Positions 29,344-38,086 of a stretch of 39,846 bases of DNA are shown here, in pieces (within the stretch, counting starts at the first letter, position 1; every line of letters starts with the position of its first letter). The stretch is from Thermoplasmata archaeon (GTDB lineage: Archaea > Thermoplasmatota > Thermoplasmata > Thermoplasmatales > Thermoplasmataceae). The stretch is taken from positions 1-39,846 of the forward strand of contig JAKAPZ010000008.1 in the NCBI GenBank assembly GCA_021822985.1, in the 5' to 3' direction. The translations under genes were made by a program, and so were the position numbers. The notes beneath the pieces were generated by a model. The model was not told the DNA's origin. It saw only the letters and a list, made by a program, of their open reading frames with translations, and ran no database searches.

Positions 29344-29745
29344 ATGGGTGAACTGTCAAGAATGTGGAGAGAGATGCCAAGCAGGTACAGGATGCAGGGC
29401 GACAAATGCGGAAACTGCAGCCAGATATATTTCCCGCCAAGAGAAGTCTGTCCTGTCTGCCACAGGGACTCCATAGGAAAAATGCAGGAAGTTGACATAG
29501 ACGGCGCAGGTGAAATACTCAGTTTCACAGTGGTGCATGAGGCTCCCCCAGCCTTCCTGAGGCAGAAACCATACATAATAGCCCTTGTGAAGCTGAAAGA
29601 GGGCCCCGTCATAACAGGACAGATAGTGGATACGCTTCCTGAGGAAATAGACATAGGAACAAAGGTGAGAAGCGTATTCAGGAAGATATCAGAGGACGGA
29701 AAGAGCGGAGTAATCCACTACGGATACAAGTTCATTCCGGAATAA
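29344..29745 (+). CDS. DUF35 OB-fold/zinc-ribbon protein
   Basis: CGNCSQIYFPPREVCPVCH rubredoxin-like knuckles, then GAGEILSFTVVHEAPPAF OB-fold. Confidence 0.95.
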   Translation: MGELSRMWREMPSRYRMQGDKCGNCSQIYFPPREVCPVCHRDSIGKMQEVDIDGAGEILSFTVVHEAPPAFLRQKPYIIALVKLKEGPVITGQIVDTLPEEIDIGTKVRSVFRKISEDGKSGVIHYGYKFIPE

Positions 29746-29760
29746 TTTTTTCTTCTGGAA

Positions 29761-30768
29761 TCACTGATTGTCCACATTCACAATCTCATCAAAAATATAT
29801 TTCCCTTTTCCCTTTTTTTTGAACATCATCAGGAATTCCTGTGCAGTAAGTATGGGCATCGGATACCTGTCAAAATCATCTGTTGCAACTCTCGGGCATC
29901 CCGTGAAGATGATGCACTGGGCCATCATGTTCTGGAAGTCCACGGGATTTGATTCGTTTGCATAGGCAAGAACTGCAGTTTTTCCCATGGATTCTATCTC
30001 TTCCCTGATCTTCGTGGCAAGCTTCATCCTGTACTGCCCGACCTTGGTATCCACCACAATAACGAATCTGTCTGCGTCAAGGGCCCCTGCCATGTTTGCG
30101 TATCTTCTCCTGATTCTTCTGTCCGCCTCTTCCTTCATGGAATGAAGCATGAAGGGCTCACTCATCTCCACCACAAACACTTCCCTTTCCGTGGAAAGCT
30201 GGGCCCCCATGGAGTGGAATGTGCCCGTGCTCAGGATTATGTGGCAGTCTGCCCAGGTATCAAGATCATGAATCGGGCTGTAGTTGCATCCCAATACCTG
30301 TCCGGGATATTTCAGCCTTCCGTCATTGTTTCCCATCCTTGCTTCATATCCTTTATCCTTCAGGAATTCTATGAATTTCATTGCACTTTCCCTGTACTGT
30401 ATGGAATAGAGAACACCGATTTTCCTGTATCCCTTCTCCTCAAGAGATGTGAGGTCCAGCCCGGAGAATGTTTCTGCTGAGGGATAAATATATTCTTCAA
30501 ATATCACAGGAACTCCATAATTCACGTTGGGAATCTCCGTATGTCCCATCTGGACCACTGCATCCACATTCCCGTATTCATCCCTTGTTCCCGTGTCACA
30601 TGCACCGTAGAAACCTGATGAACTCACAATGACGGAAAAATTCTGAGATAATCTGGTGAAATATGAAAACACATGAGGTTTAAGTCCGTCCGGCAGCTGA
30701 AGAAGTATCCTTCTGGCATTTATCTCCTTAAGTTTTTTTATCACAGGATCCGGATCAAGATACACCAT
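29761..30768 (-). CDS. dph2: 2-(3-amino-3-carboxypropyl)histidine synthase (diphthamide biosynthesis)
   Basis: Three conserved Cys contexts: FYGACDTGT, VLGCNYSPI, FTGCPRVATDDF. Confidence 0.95.
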   Translation of the reverse strand: MVYLDPDPVIKKLKEINARRILLQLPDGLKPHVFSYFTRLSQNFSVIVSSSGFYGACDTGTRDEYGNVDAVVQMGHTEIPNVNYGVPVIFEEYIYPSAETFSGLDLTSLEEKGYRKIGVLYSIQYRESAMKFIEFLKDKGYEARMGNNDGRLKYPGQVLGCNYSPIHDLDTWADCHIILSTGTFHSMGAQLSTEREVFVVEMSEPFMLHSMKEEADRRIRRRYANMAGALDADRFVIVVDTKVGQYRMKLATKIREEIESMGKTAVLAYANESNPVDFQNMMAQCIIFTGCPRVATDDFDRYPMPILTAQEFLMMFKKKGKGKYIFDEIVNVDNQ

Positions 30769-30819
30769 TGAGGAAGGATAATTCTTTTCACATATTGATT
30801 TTTGTGAATTTTGGTCAGA

Positions 30820-31152
30820 CTATGGAAGATCGACTTCGATGAATCCCTTATCTTCCCTGACCGGGTATGTTGAAAGCCCCAGCTTATCCATTGGTGCATT
30901 GGGGGCCACATATGGCGGTTTGACCATCTTTCCCGATTCAATCTCAAATTCTGCATCATGGCAGATGCACTTCACATTCATGCCCTCATGCTCAAGATGT
31001 CCAAGAATGCATTTTGCATGGGAACATACACCGTTCATTGCATGGAGTTTCCCGTTAACTGTGGACAGGAACACCACATTATCTCCAACTTTCACGCTTG
31101 TCCCTCCCACTTTTTCAAGTGCCTTCAGTGAAATTGTCTTATGCCAGACCAT
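30820..31152 (-). CDS. stand-alone Rieske [2Fe-2S] protein
   Basis: NGVCSHAKCILG...VKCICHDAEFEIESGKMV (CxH...CxxH). Confidence 0.92.
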   Translation of the reverse strand: MVWHKTISLKALEKVGGTSVKVGDNVVFLSTVNGKLHAMNGVCSHAKCILGHLEHEGMNVKCICHDAEFEIESGKMVKPPYVAPNAPMDKLGLSTYPVREDKGFIEVDLP

Positions 31153-31295
31153 GCTTCATGTATAATTTACTGTCAAAAAAAACTTACTCAAATTAACATA
31201 GAAATTATTGCAAATTTATGAATTCTGCCATTTTTACATAAAAGGTAAAAACATAATCCAAAAAAATTAAATATGCCAAAACGTATTCATATTCT

Positions 31296-31640
31296 ATGAA
31301 ATATATAGAAGTTTCGGGTAAAATTGATGCTGAAACGCTTCAGAAAATATTTTCAAACGCAATTGGCGATGTTTCATTCGTAAAGGGTTTCAGATCAGAC
31401 AGCTCAGAGTCCCTCATGATGTGCGGAACCAAGTTCTTTTTCAGGACAAACGATACAATAGGGTTTGTGTTTCACACTTTCTATGATGGAAAAAGCACGA
31501 AAATTGATTTTGGAAGGATTGGGGGAGGCTCGGGTTTGCTGAATATCAAATGGGGAGCGGGAAACAAGGTTGAGGATGAGATTGCATATACCATAAAGCA
31601 CGCTGCTGAATCTGCAGGTATGACTGCAACTGAATCTTGA
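31296..31640 (+). CDS. hypothetical protein
   Basis: 114-aa ORF with own upstream AT-rich promoter region; no family recognised. Confidence 0.6.
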   Translation: MKYIEVSGKIDAETLQKIFSNAIGDVSFVKGFRSDSSESLMMCGTKFFFRTNDTIGFVFHTFYDGKSTKIDFGRIGGGSGLLNIKWGAGNKVEDEIAYTIKHAAESAGMTATES

Positions 31641-31690
31641 ATTAGAGTCATATTAAGATATATATTTATATAAATTTAAATTAACATGTC

Positions 31691-32131
31691 ATGGTTGAAC
31701 AGGGCAGGACTTACTGCGATAGATGCGGAAATCCAATAGAATCTGGGCAGGTTACATGCCCCACATGCGGACATGTTAACGGAATTGCAAATGCAGACGG
31801 AATGAAAATTGAGAGGCCCCTTGGGGTGCTTGTTTTGGGAGGCCTCCAGATACTCTTTTCACTTGTGATTGTTTTAGTAGCTTTTTCATCGCCTGCTATC
31901 TCAACAATCTTTGGAAGCGAACTGGGAATATTTATTGGGTTCATCATGATTCTCCCTCTGTTATTTGGAATCTTTTTCATAATGGGATACAATTTTGCAA
32001 GGATCCTAATGATTATTGGTGCCATTATAGATATTCTATCCATAGTGGGAATCATATGGGGAATCATACTTCTATGGTACCTAACGAGACCTAATGTAGC
32101 AGCATATTTCCATCAGGGAAGATCACTCTGA
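31691..32131 (+). CDS. zinc-ribbon membrane protein
   Basis: YCDRCGNPIESGQVTCPTCGH zinc ribbon followed by 3-4 TM segments. Confidence 0.85.
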   Translation: MVEQGRTYCDRCGNPIESGQVTCPTCGHVNGIANADGMKIERPLGVLVLGGLQILFSLVIVLVAFSSPAISTIFGSELGIFIGFIMILPLLFGIFFIMGYNFARILMIIGAIIDILSIVGIIWGIILLWYLTRPNVAAYFHQGRSL

Positions 32132-32153
32132 TTCTTCCCCTCAATAATTTTAA

Positions 32154-33389
32154 TCAGTTGATTTCAAATTCTACAGGTTCTTCTGAACAGACTATTTTCC
32201 CGCCTCTTATGACAATGTATGGCTTCAGGGTGTCCCATAAATAGAATATGTCCCTCAGTTCATCTGCCCTGTAAAGAACAATGTCTGCATCCATTTTTTC
32301 CTCTATGGCCCCCTTTTTGTCCTGTATGTCAAGTGAATATGCAGCGTTGGCAGTCATGGCATTTAGCGTTTCTTCCACGGTGAGATGACAGAACCGTATT
32401 GCCAGATTTCCCACAAACTGCATATTGGTGACGGGATTCAGCGGTGAGTGATCACTTGCCACTGCAACAGGAACCCCATGCTCAATCCACTTCCTGCCGT
32501 CCGCATATTTTTCCCCAAGTGAGAATGCAGTTGAAGGAAGGATAGTTGCTACTGCTCCGGATCTCCTGACAGATTCCATTCCCTTCTCCTGCGTCTTGAG
32601 AAGGTGATCAACTGATCTTATGGGAAATTTATCACAAAGTCCTGTGGCCCCTATATCATCTATCTCATCTGCGTGAAGCCTGAGCGGAATCTTATCTTTC
32701 TGAGCATGGCTGAAATATTCTCCTACCTCATTCACATCAAAGGCCCCTGAATCGCAGAAAGCGTCAGTGAAGTCAAATGTGCCTTTCAATTGTGAAAGCA
32801 TTTTAACGGATTCTTCAAGATATTCCCTTCTCCCGGATTCCGGAGGCAATGCGTGAAGGGGCAGGAAAGTTTTCAGTATCCTTATATCATATGCTTTTTC
32901 AAGCATTTTCATCGTACTGATCATTCTCTTCTCTGATTCAAGTTCCAGTCCATACCCCGATTTCATCTCGACTGCAGTTACTCCGTTTCTCATGAAGGAT
33001 TCCAGCCTTACGGCGGTTTCTGAGAACAGATCGATTTCAGGAGAGGCCCTTGTATCCCTGACGGTTTTCAGTATTCCGTTGCCGGATTTCAAGAGATCCA
33101 GATACGTCATTCCCCCTGCCCTGAGCTCAAATTCTCTTGATCTGTTGCCTCCATAGAGCATATGGGTATGACTGTCGATAAAACCGGGAATTGCAATGAG
33201 TCCGGAACCGTCTATCCTCTCTGCACCGGGGACTCCTGTTCCACTCTCATATATGCCCCGTATTTTTCCTTCGGAAATATGAATGGATCTGTTTCCGGAA
33301 ATGGAAAGGGCCCCCTGCATGCTGCCCGAAAGGGGGCCTTTTTTGCCTGCCGTGTATATTCGCTTCACGTTCTCTATGATCAGTTCCAT
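32154..33389 (-). CDS. hutI: imidazolonepropionase
   Basis: PGFIDSHTHMLYGGNRSREFELRAGGMTYLDLLKSGNGIL, EMKSGYGLELESE, LHADEIDDIGAT, VAVASDHSPLN. Confidence 0.96.
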   Translation of the reverse strand: MELIIENVKRIYTAGKKGPLSGSMQGALSISGNRSIHISEGKIRGIYESGTGVPGAERIDGSGLIAIPGFIDSHTHMLYGGNRSREFELRAGGMTYLDLLKSGNGILKTVRDTRASPEIDLFSETAVRLESFMRNGVTAVEMKSGYGLELESEKRMISTMKMLEKAYDIRILKTFLPLHALPPESGRREYLEESVKMLSQLKGTFDFTDAFCDSGAFDVNEVGEYFSHAQKDKIPLRLHADEIDDIGATGLCDKFPIRSVDHLLKTQEKGMESVRRSGAVATILPSTAFSLGEKYADGRKWIEHGVPVAVASDHSPLNPVTNMQFVGNLAIRFCHLTVEETLNAMTANAAYSLDIQDKKGAIEEKMDADIVLYRADELRDIFYLWDTLKPYIVIRGGKIVCSEEPVEFEIN

Positions 33390-33421
33390 AGCCTGCCACT
33401 TCTCCCTTAATTATTTGGTTT

Positions 33422-34114
33422 TTATACGGCAAATCCTGTCAGATAAGATGCCATTGTGATGAAATATGCCATCGATATGAATATGATGAATGGTATATTA
33501 TATGAAACCATTGTTTTTCCCTTCCTTTCAAATTTCCTGAACTTCACGGTGTCAATATCTCCTGAGTAGGGGGCCATCATTCCCATGGATCCTGTGGTTC
33601 TTTTCATGATGTACATTGCCCATGAGAAAGCAAATGCGGAGCTCATGCCTGTATTCATGAAGAAAAGCATCGAGACAGGTATCTGCACATAGGGCGAAAT
33701 AGGAATATACAGGATATTCAGGGAGAACATTATTGCTATGAGCCCTTTGATGTCTCCCTTTCCAAAGAGGATTTCCCTGTATCCCATGAATGCCATCATA
33801 ATCATGAATATCCATGTGATCATTCCGGAGAAATCCGCAAGAGCTGACATTACTGCAAAACCTGCCACAGATATTATGGATACCCCTGCAAGATATACTG
33901 TGCTGTCCGCATCAATAAATACAATGAGGAAAAGAATAATTGCAAACAGTGCAATTATCAGCTGCCCTTCTAATACGGAAACTATGGCTGCCACAGCCAT
34001 TGCAGGAATAAAAAGTATGAAGGGCACGCTTCTCTTTTTATGATCCCTGAATGAAGCATATATCAGCGTAACAGCAACAACAATAAACTCAGGGGCCACA
34101 AGATACGGATTCAT
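33422..34114 (-). CDS. archaeal prepilin peptidase (A24, PibD/FlaK-like)
   Basis: Membrane protein with SFRDHKKRSVP first-Asp region and EILFGKGDIKG (GxGD) motif. Confidence 0.82.
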   Translation of the reverse strand: MNPYLVAPEFIVVAVTLIYASFRDHKKRSVPFILFIPAMAVAAIVSVLEGQLIIALFAIILFLIVFIDADSTVYLAGVSIISVAGFAVMSALADFSGMITWIFMIMMAFMGYREILFGKGDIKGLIAIMFSLNILYIPISPYVQIPVSMLFFMNTGMSSAFAFSWAMYIMKRTTGSMGMMAPYSGDIDTVKFRKFERKGKTMVSYNIPFIIFISMAYFITMASYLTGFAV

Positions 34115-34215
34115 TTCAGTTCTTCCTGCTTAATCATGAAGTCGTTCATATCAACTTCTCCCGTCAGACACAGGGTCCCTTCCACAAAAATAAGATGATG
34201 TCAGTGTTTTCAAAG

Positions 34216-34971
34216 TCACACCTCAAAAGTGGAAGAACCCACAAGTTGTTTTGCGCATTCCATGCTTCTGTATCCTATATTCCTGTTTTCAAGATGATCC
34301 CTCACATGGCTGTACGCCAGATCAGGAGTATTGTTCTCGTCGGAAAGATGGATCAGCACGATGTCTGTAGATGAATCTGCGCAATTCTCAAGAACCTCTG
34401 CGGCCTGGTAATTTGACAGATGTCCACGGGTACTCTCGATTCTTTTCTTCAGAACAGCGGAATAGGGGCCCGTCCTGAGCATTTCCAGATCATGGTTTGC
34501 CTCCATTGCAATGAGATCCGAATCCTGCAGTTTCTGGATGTGCTCCATAGGAAAATAGCCAAGATCAGAGAAAAGGGATATTTTCCTGTCGTTGTACCTG
34601 ATTATATAACCGACAGGATCAAGGGCATCATGGGATATGGGTATGGCTTCAACGACAAAATTTCCAATGATTGTGGTTTCCCTGATCGGATATGTTCCTG
34701 GAATTTTAAGCGCATCCCTCACCTTTGGCCTCATATATATGTCGCAGTTCAGCCTGTTTCTTGCAGCGCTGAGGCCCTTTGCATGATCAGAATGCTCATG
34801 TGTGAGGAATACAGAAAGGCTGCCGTATTTCAGGCCGATCTCCTCCGCCCTTGCCTGAAACTTCTTCACCGATATGCCAAAATCTATGACTATGGCGTCT
34901 TCCCCATCCCATAAAACAGTGGAATTTCCCTTACTGCCACTGGAAACAATATTCATCTTTATGTCATACAA
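34216..34971 (-). CDS. MBL-fold metallohydrolase (YycJ-like)
   Basis: SSGSKGNSTVLW, LTHEHSDHAKGL (HxHxDH), FSDLGYFP, NHDLEMLRTGPY, RGHLSN. Confidence 0.93.
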   Translation of the reverse strand: MYDIKMNIVSSGSKGNSTVLWDGEDAIVIDFGISVKKFQARAEEIGLKYGSLSVFLTHEHSDHAKGLSAARNRLNCDIYMRPKVRDALKIPGTYPIRETTIIGNFVVEAIPISHDALDPVGYIIRYNDRKISLFSDLGYFPMEHIQKLQDSDLIAMEANHDLEMLRTGPYSAVLKKRIESTRGHLSNYQAAEVLENCADSSTDIVLIHLSDENNTPDLAYSHVRDHLENRNIGYRSMECAKQLVGSSTFEV

Positions 34972-35058
34972 TAAATGTGAATTTGTAATTTGTTCTTAAA
35001 TTTTACAGTGTTTCCTGCAAAACTTGGAAGTTTTTAATATGATATAAAACAGGATTCC

Positions 35059-35136
35059 ATGATGGATTGCCTGGAAAAACAGCGTTTTTCAATATGCGGA
35101 AGAAAAATTTATGCGATCATTAAGACTGGCCATTAA
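35059..35136 (+). other. possible leaderless 25-aa ORF or small transcript
   Basis: MMDCLEKQRFSICGRKIYAIIKTGH*; TATA-like TTTTTAATATGATATAAA about 22-25 bp upstream of the ATG. Confidence 0.2.
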
Positions 35137-35284
35137 ATTTCTCAATTCTTGATTCGAGTTTTTTAAGTTCATAAGGGTCAAGAGGTTTTGATCTTTTTTC
35201 AAGTTTCCTTCTCAATTTTTCCCTCCTGGCCGCATCCCTGCAAAGATTCAGGACACCTATTTCATATTTTTCCAGTTCTCTCAT
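35120..35284 (-). CDS. 54-aa highly charged hypothetical protein, absent from the ORF track
   Basis: MRELEKYEIGVLNLCRDAARREKLRRKLEKRSKPLDPYELKKLESRIEKFNGQS*; below the track's apparent 60-aa cutoff. Confidence 0.5.
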   Translation of the reverse strand: MRELEKYEIGVLNLCRDAARREKLRRKLEKRSKPLDPYELKKLESRIEKFNGQS

Positions 35285-35405
35285 GATATCTCATAAGAAT
35301 GTACCCCCATTTTATAAATTTTTCATGAGTGTGAAAATGTGGCAAAACTTTTGTTTTAAGCAGTTTGATTTCTCATCATGAATATTGTCTGCGAATCGAT
35401 TGTAA

Positions 35406-35665
35406 ATGGTCCTTTATGATGTAGGGAGTTTGTTAAAAACTTCTCAAGAGGAAGAGGGAATGAATCTTCTTATTTTTCATATATCCAAATGTTGGGGGCC
35501 ACTAACAGCATGGCAGAAATGGTCCTGAGACACCATGTCATATACAGGAAGATCACAAGTGGCAAAACGTCTGAAATGTGTTCAAATGCATACACAACAT
35601 TGATTTTCATAACATATAAGGTTAAACCTGAAGAAAAAAACTTTATCAAAGACGCTCTGAGATAA
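35406..35665 (+). pseudogene. degenerate transposase C-terminal fragment (IS66-like DDE)
   Basis: Frame 1 (from 35406): MVLYDVGSLLKTSQEEEGMNLLIFHISKCWG; then in another frame (35489-35665): GATNSMAEMVLRHHVIYRKITSGKTSEMCSNAYTTLIFITYKVKPEEKNFIKDALR*. N-x-A-E-x-x-L-R-x-x-V-I-x-R-K resembles the IS66 DDE C-terminus. Confidence 0.55.
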
Positions 35666-35778
35666 ATCGTTTACAAATAAAGATCAGATCCGGAATGAGA
35701 TGCACATTCCACTGACCTGTTACTCTCAATGCAAAAAAACTTATACTATCTTTTATTACCTAAAAGCGCACGGTGCTT

Positions 35779-35943
35779 ATGTCTTATACTAAATTTGAAA
35801 AAGCCAGAATAATTGGTGCAAGATCACTACAGATTTCCATGGGTGCTCCGGTAATTATTGATGTACCAAAACACATCATTGACCCGGTTGACATTGCAAT
35901 GCTTGAATTCGATAAAAGCGTGCTTCCCATAACAATAAGATAA
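35779..35943 (+). CDS. rpoK: DNA-directed RNA polymerase subunit K (Rpo6), absent from the ORF track
   Basis: [54 protein letters not shown]: canonical [17 protein letters not shown] motif; 54 aa. Confidence 0.96.
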   Translation: MSYTKFEKARIIGARSLQISMGAPVIIDVPKHIIDPVDIAMLEFDKSVLPITIR

Positions 35944-35962
35944 AATTTTATTTTTATTCGAG

Positions 35963-38086
35963 TTACCTTATTTGTGATCTGGATTCTACATTTCCATCCA
36001 CAGAAACAGGTTTCCCGTTTGCCATGAGGATCAGCCTTTTCCTGTTCAGCATCCCCGTAGGAACTGTTTTTCCATCTGACACATCTGTTCTGAGATCATA
36101 CTCCTTAAGGTCGTCAATCGCTATGGTGCCGGAATCATCATACGCCTCGTTGCCAAGTGTTATTTCCGTACCCTCTTTCTCATCAGTGGTCAGTATGTGT
36201 GCACCATTTGAATCCTGTGCGGCAAGGAGCATTCCTTGCGATTCGATTCCCCTTATTTTGGAATGCTTCAGGTTCTCAACCACGATTATCTTTCTTCCAA
36301 GGATCTTTTCCGGACTGTAGTATTTCTTCAGTCCGGCAACAAGGTCTATGACCTTTGTTCCGAGATCTACCTTGAAATGCAAAAGTGAATCTGCATTCGG
36401 ATGATCTTCAGCCTCGATGATCTTTCCGACCACAAGATGCATCTGGTTTGATCCTTCAGATTCAATCTCGATTTTGCTGAAAATGATTCCGCTCTCCTTT
36501 ATGTGGAAGTCACAATCCGATCCAAGATGGGAAAACATTTCATCCTTCACGTTGGGTTCACTGCCATGTACTGTTTTCCATGCCCTGATGGCCCCTGAGG
36601 GCACAAAAGGATAAATCATCAGTGTCAGGTATTCGATTGCTTTCAGGGAATGCCAGATCCTTGATGCTGTTGCATCCCTGTCTGTTTTTATGGTGTCCCA
36701 TGGCTTTGACTGGTTGAAATATGTATTCACAGCTTTGACGGATTCAAGCCAGATGGCAAGAGCTTTCCTGAATTCGATCCTGTCCATCTCTTCCCTGTAC
36801 TGTGCAAGTGACTGTTTCATCTTTTCCATCACTTCCCTGTCAAGATCATCCATGGGCCCCTGTTTCGGTACTATTCCCTTCCCTGCGGCAAAGGTGACAA
36901 CCCTGTTTACCAGGTTTCCGTATTTTCCATTCAGTTCAGAATTGACCTTCTCCTTCATTTCCTCAAGGGTGAAGTCTGAGTCCGATGATTCCGGGAGTAC
37001 GGATGAAACATAGTATCGTATGGAGTCCCTGTCCACATGTTCCAGAATCTCATTGACCGTATATCCTATCCCTCGTGACTTGGAGAATTTCTTTCCCCTG
37101 TATGTGAGGTATTCGTTTGCCGTAACCATCTTCGGGAGAGGATATTTTCCAGAAGCCATGTTCATTGCGGGAAGAAGTATGGAGTGGAAGAATATGTTGT
37201 CCTTCCCCATGAAATAGTATATGTTTCCGGAAGAATACATCTCTTTCCAGTAGTTTTCATCCCCCCTGATTCTTGAATATTTTATGGAGTTGGAAATGTA
37301 TCCCAGGAGAGCCTCAAACCAGACATAGATCCTCTTTCCCTCCATTCCTTCCATGGGAACCTTCACTCCCCAGTCCATGTCCCTTGTCATGGACCTGTCC
37401 TTCAGCCCGTCCTTTATCATGTTCAGGGAAAATATCCTGACATTGTTTCTCCACTCCTCCTTTCCCTGAAGCCATTCCCTTATCTCACTGTCAAGTTTTG
37501 AAGCAGTGAAGAATATATGATCTGTTTCCCTGAAATCAATGGGATTGCCGCAGATCGCACACCTTGGGTTTATGAGTTCCTGTGGCTCATTTATCCTTCC
37601 GCATTCATCGCACTGATCCCCTCTTGCACTCTCTGAGGAGCAGTTCGGGCAAGTTCCGTTGACATATCTGTCAGGTAGGAAGCGTTTGTCCACTGCGCAG
37701 TAGGATGCAATTATCATCCTCTTCTCAAGGTATCCCTTCTCCATGAGATCCATGAAGAATTTCTCAGAAAATTCCTGGTGAACCTCGTCCGTTGTCCTGC
37801 CAAAATAATCAAATTCAATATCCAGTTTCCTGAATGTTTCGAGATGTTCCTGATGGTAAATGGTGGCAATCTCCATGGGCGTCCTGCCCTCTTTCTCTGC
37901 CTTTATGGCTATGGGTGTCCCATATTCATCGCTTCCGCAGATGAACATTACCTCATGTCCTGAAATCCTGGAATACCTGTTGAATATATCCCCCGACAGA
38001 TAAGCCCCTGCTATGTGCCCTATGTGCAGGGAGTTGTTTGCATATGGCAATGCGCAGTTTATCACAATCTTAGTCTTCATTCTCAT
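35963..38086 (-). CDS. metG: methionyl-tRNA synthetase with C-terminal tRNA-binding (Trbp111/EMAP-like) domain
   Basis: INCALPYANNSLHIGHIAGAYLSGDI (HIGH), zinc knuckles CPNC/CDEC/CAIC, KFSKSRG, C-terminal VVGKIIEAEDHPNADSLLHFKVDLG. Confidence 0.97.
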   Translation of the reverse strand: MRMKTKIVINCALPYANNSLHIGHIAGAYLSGDIFNRYSRISGHEVMFICGSDEYGTPIAIKAEKEGRTPMEIATIYHQEHLETFRKLDIEFDYFGRTTDEVHQEFSEKFFMDLMEKGYLEKRMIIASYCAVDKRFLPDRYVNGTCPNCSSESARGDQCDECGRINEPQELINPRCAICGNPIDFRETDHIFFTASKLDSEIREWLQGKEEWRNNVRIFSLNMIKDGLKDRSMTRDMDWGVKVPMEGMEGKRIYVWFEALLGYISNSIKYSRIRGDENYWKEMYSSGNIYYFMGKDNIFFHSILLPAMNMASGKYPLPKMVTANEYLTYRGKKFSKSRGIGYTVNEILEHVDRDSIRYYVSSVLPESSDSDFTLEEMKEKVNSELNGKYGNLVNRVVTFAAGKGIVPKQGPMDDLDREVMEKMKQSLAQYREEMDRIEFRKALAIWLESVKAVNTYFNQSKPWDTIKTDRDATASRIWHSLKAIEYLTLMIYPFVPSGAIRAWKTVHGSEPNVKDEMFSHLGSDCDFHIKESGIIFSKIEIESEGSNQMHLVVGKIIEAEDHPNADSLLHFKVDLGTKVIDLVAGLKKYYSPEKILGRKIIVVENLKHSKIRGIESQGMLLAAQDSNGAHILTTDEKEGTEITLGNEAYDDSGTIAIDDLKEYDLRTDVSDGKTVPTGMLNRKRLILMANGKPVSVDGNVESRSQIR

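Noticed and set aside
34115-34215. Short minus-strand frame ending ..VEGTLCLTGEVDMNDFMIKQEELK* with ATGA overlap to the prepilin peptidase start
   Set aside because: About 24-30 codons only, no convincing start or family; noted as possible leader peptide but unsupported
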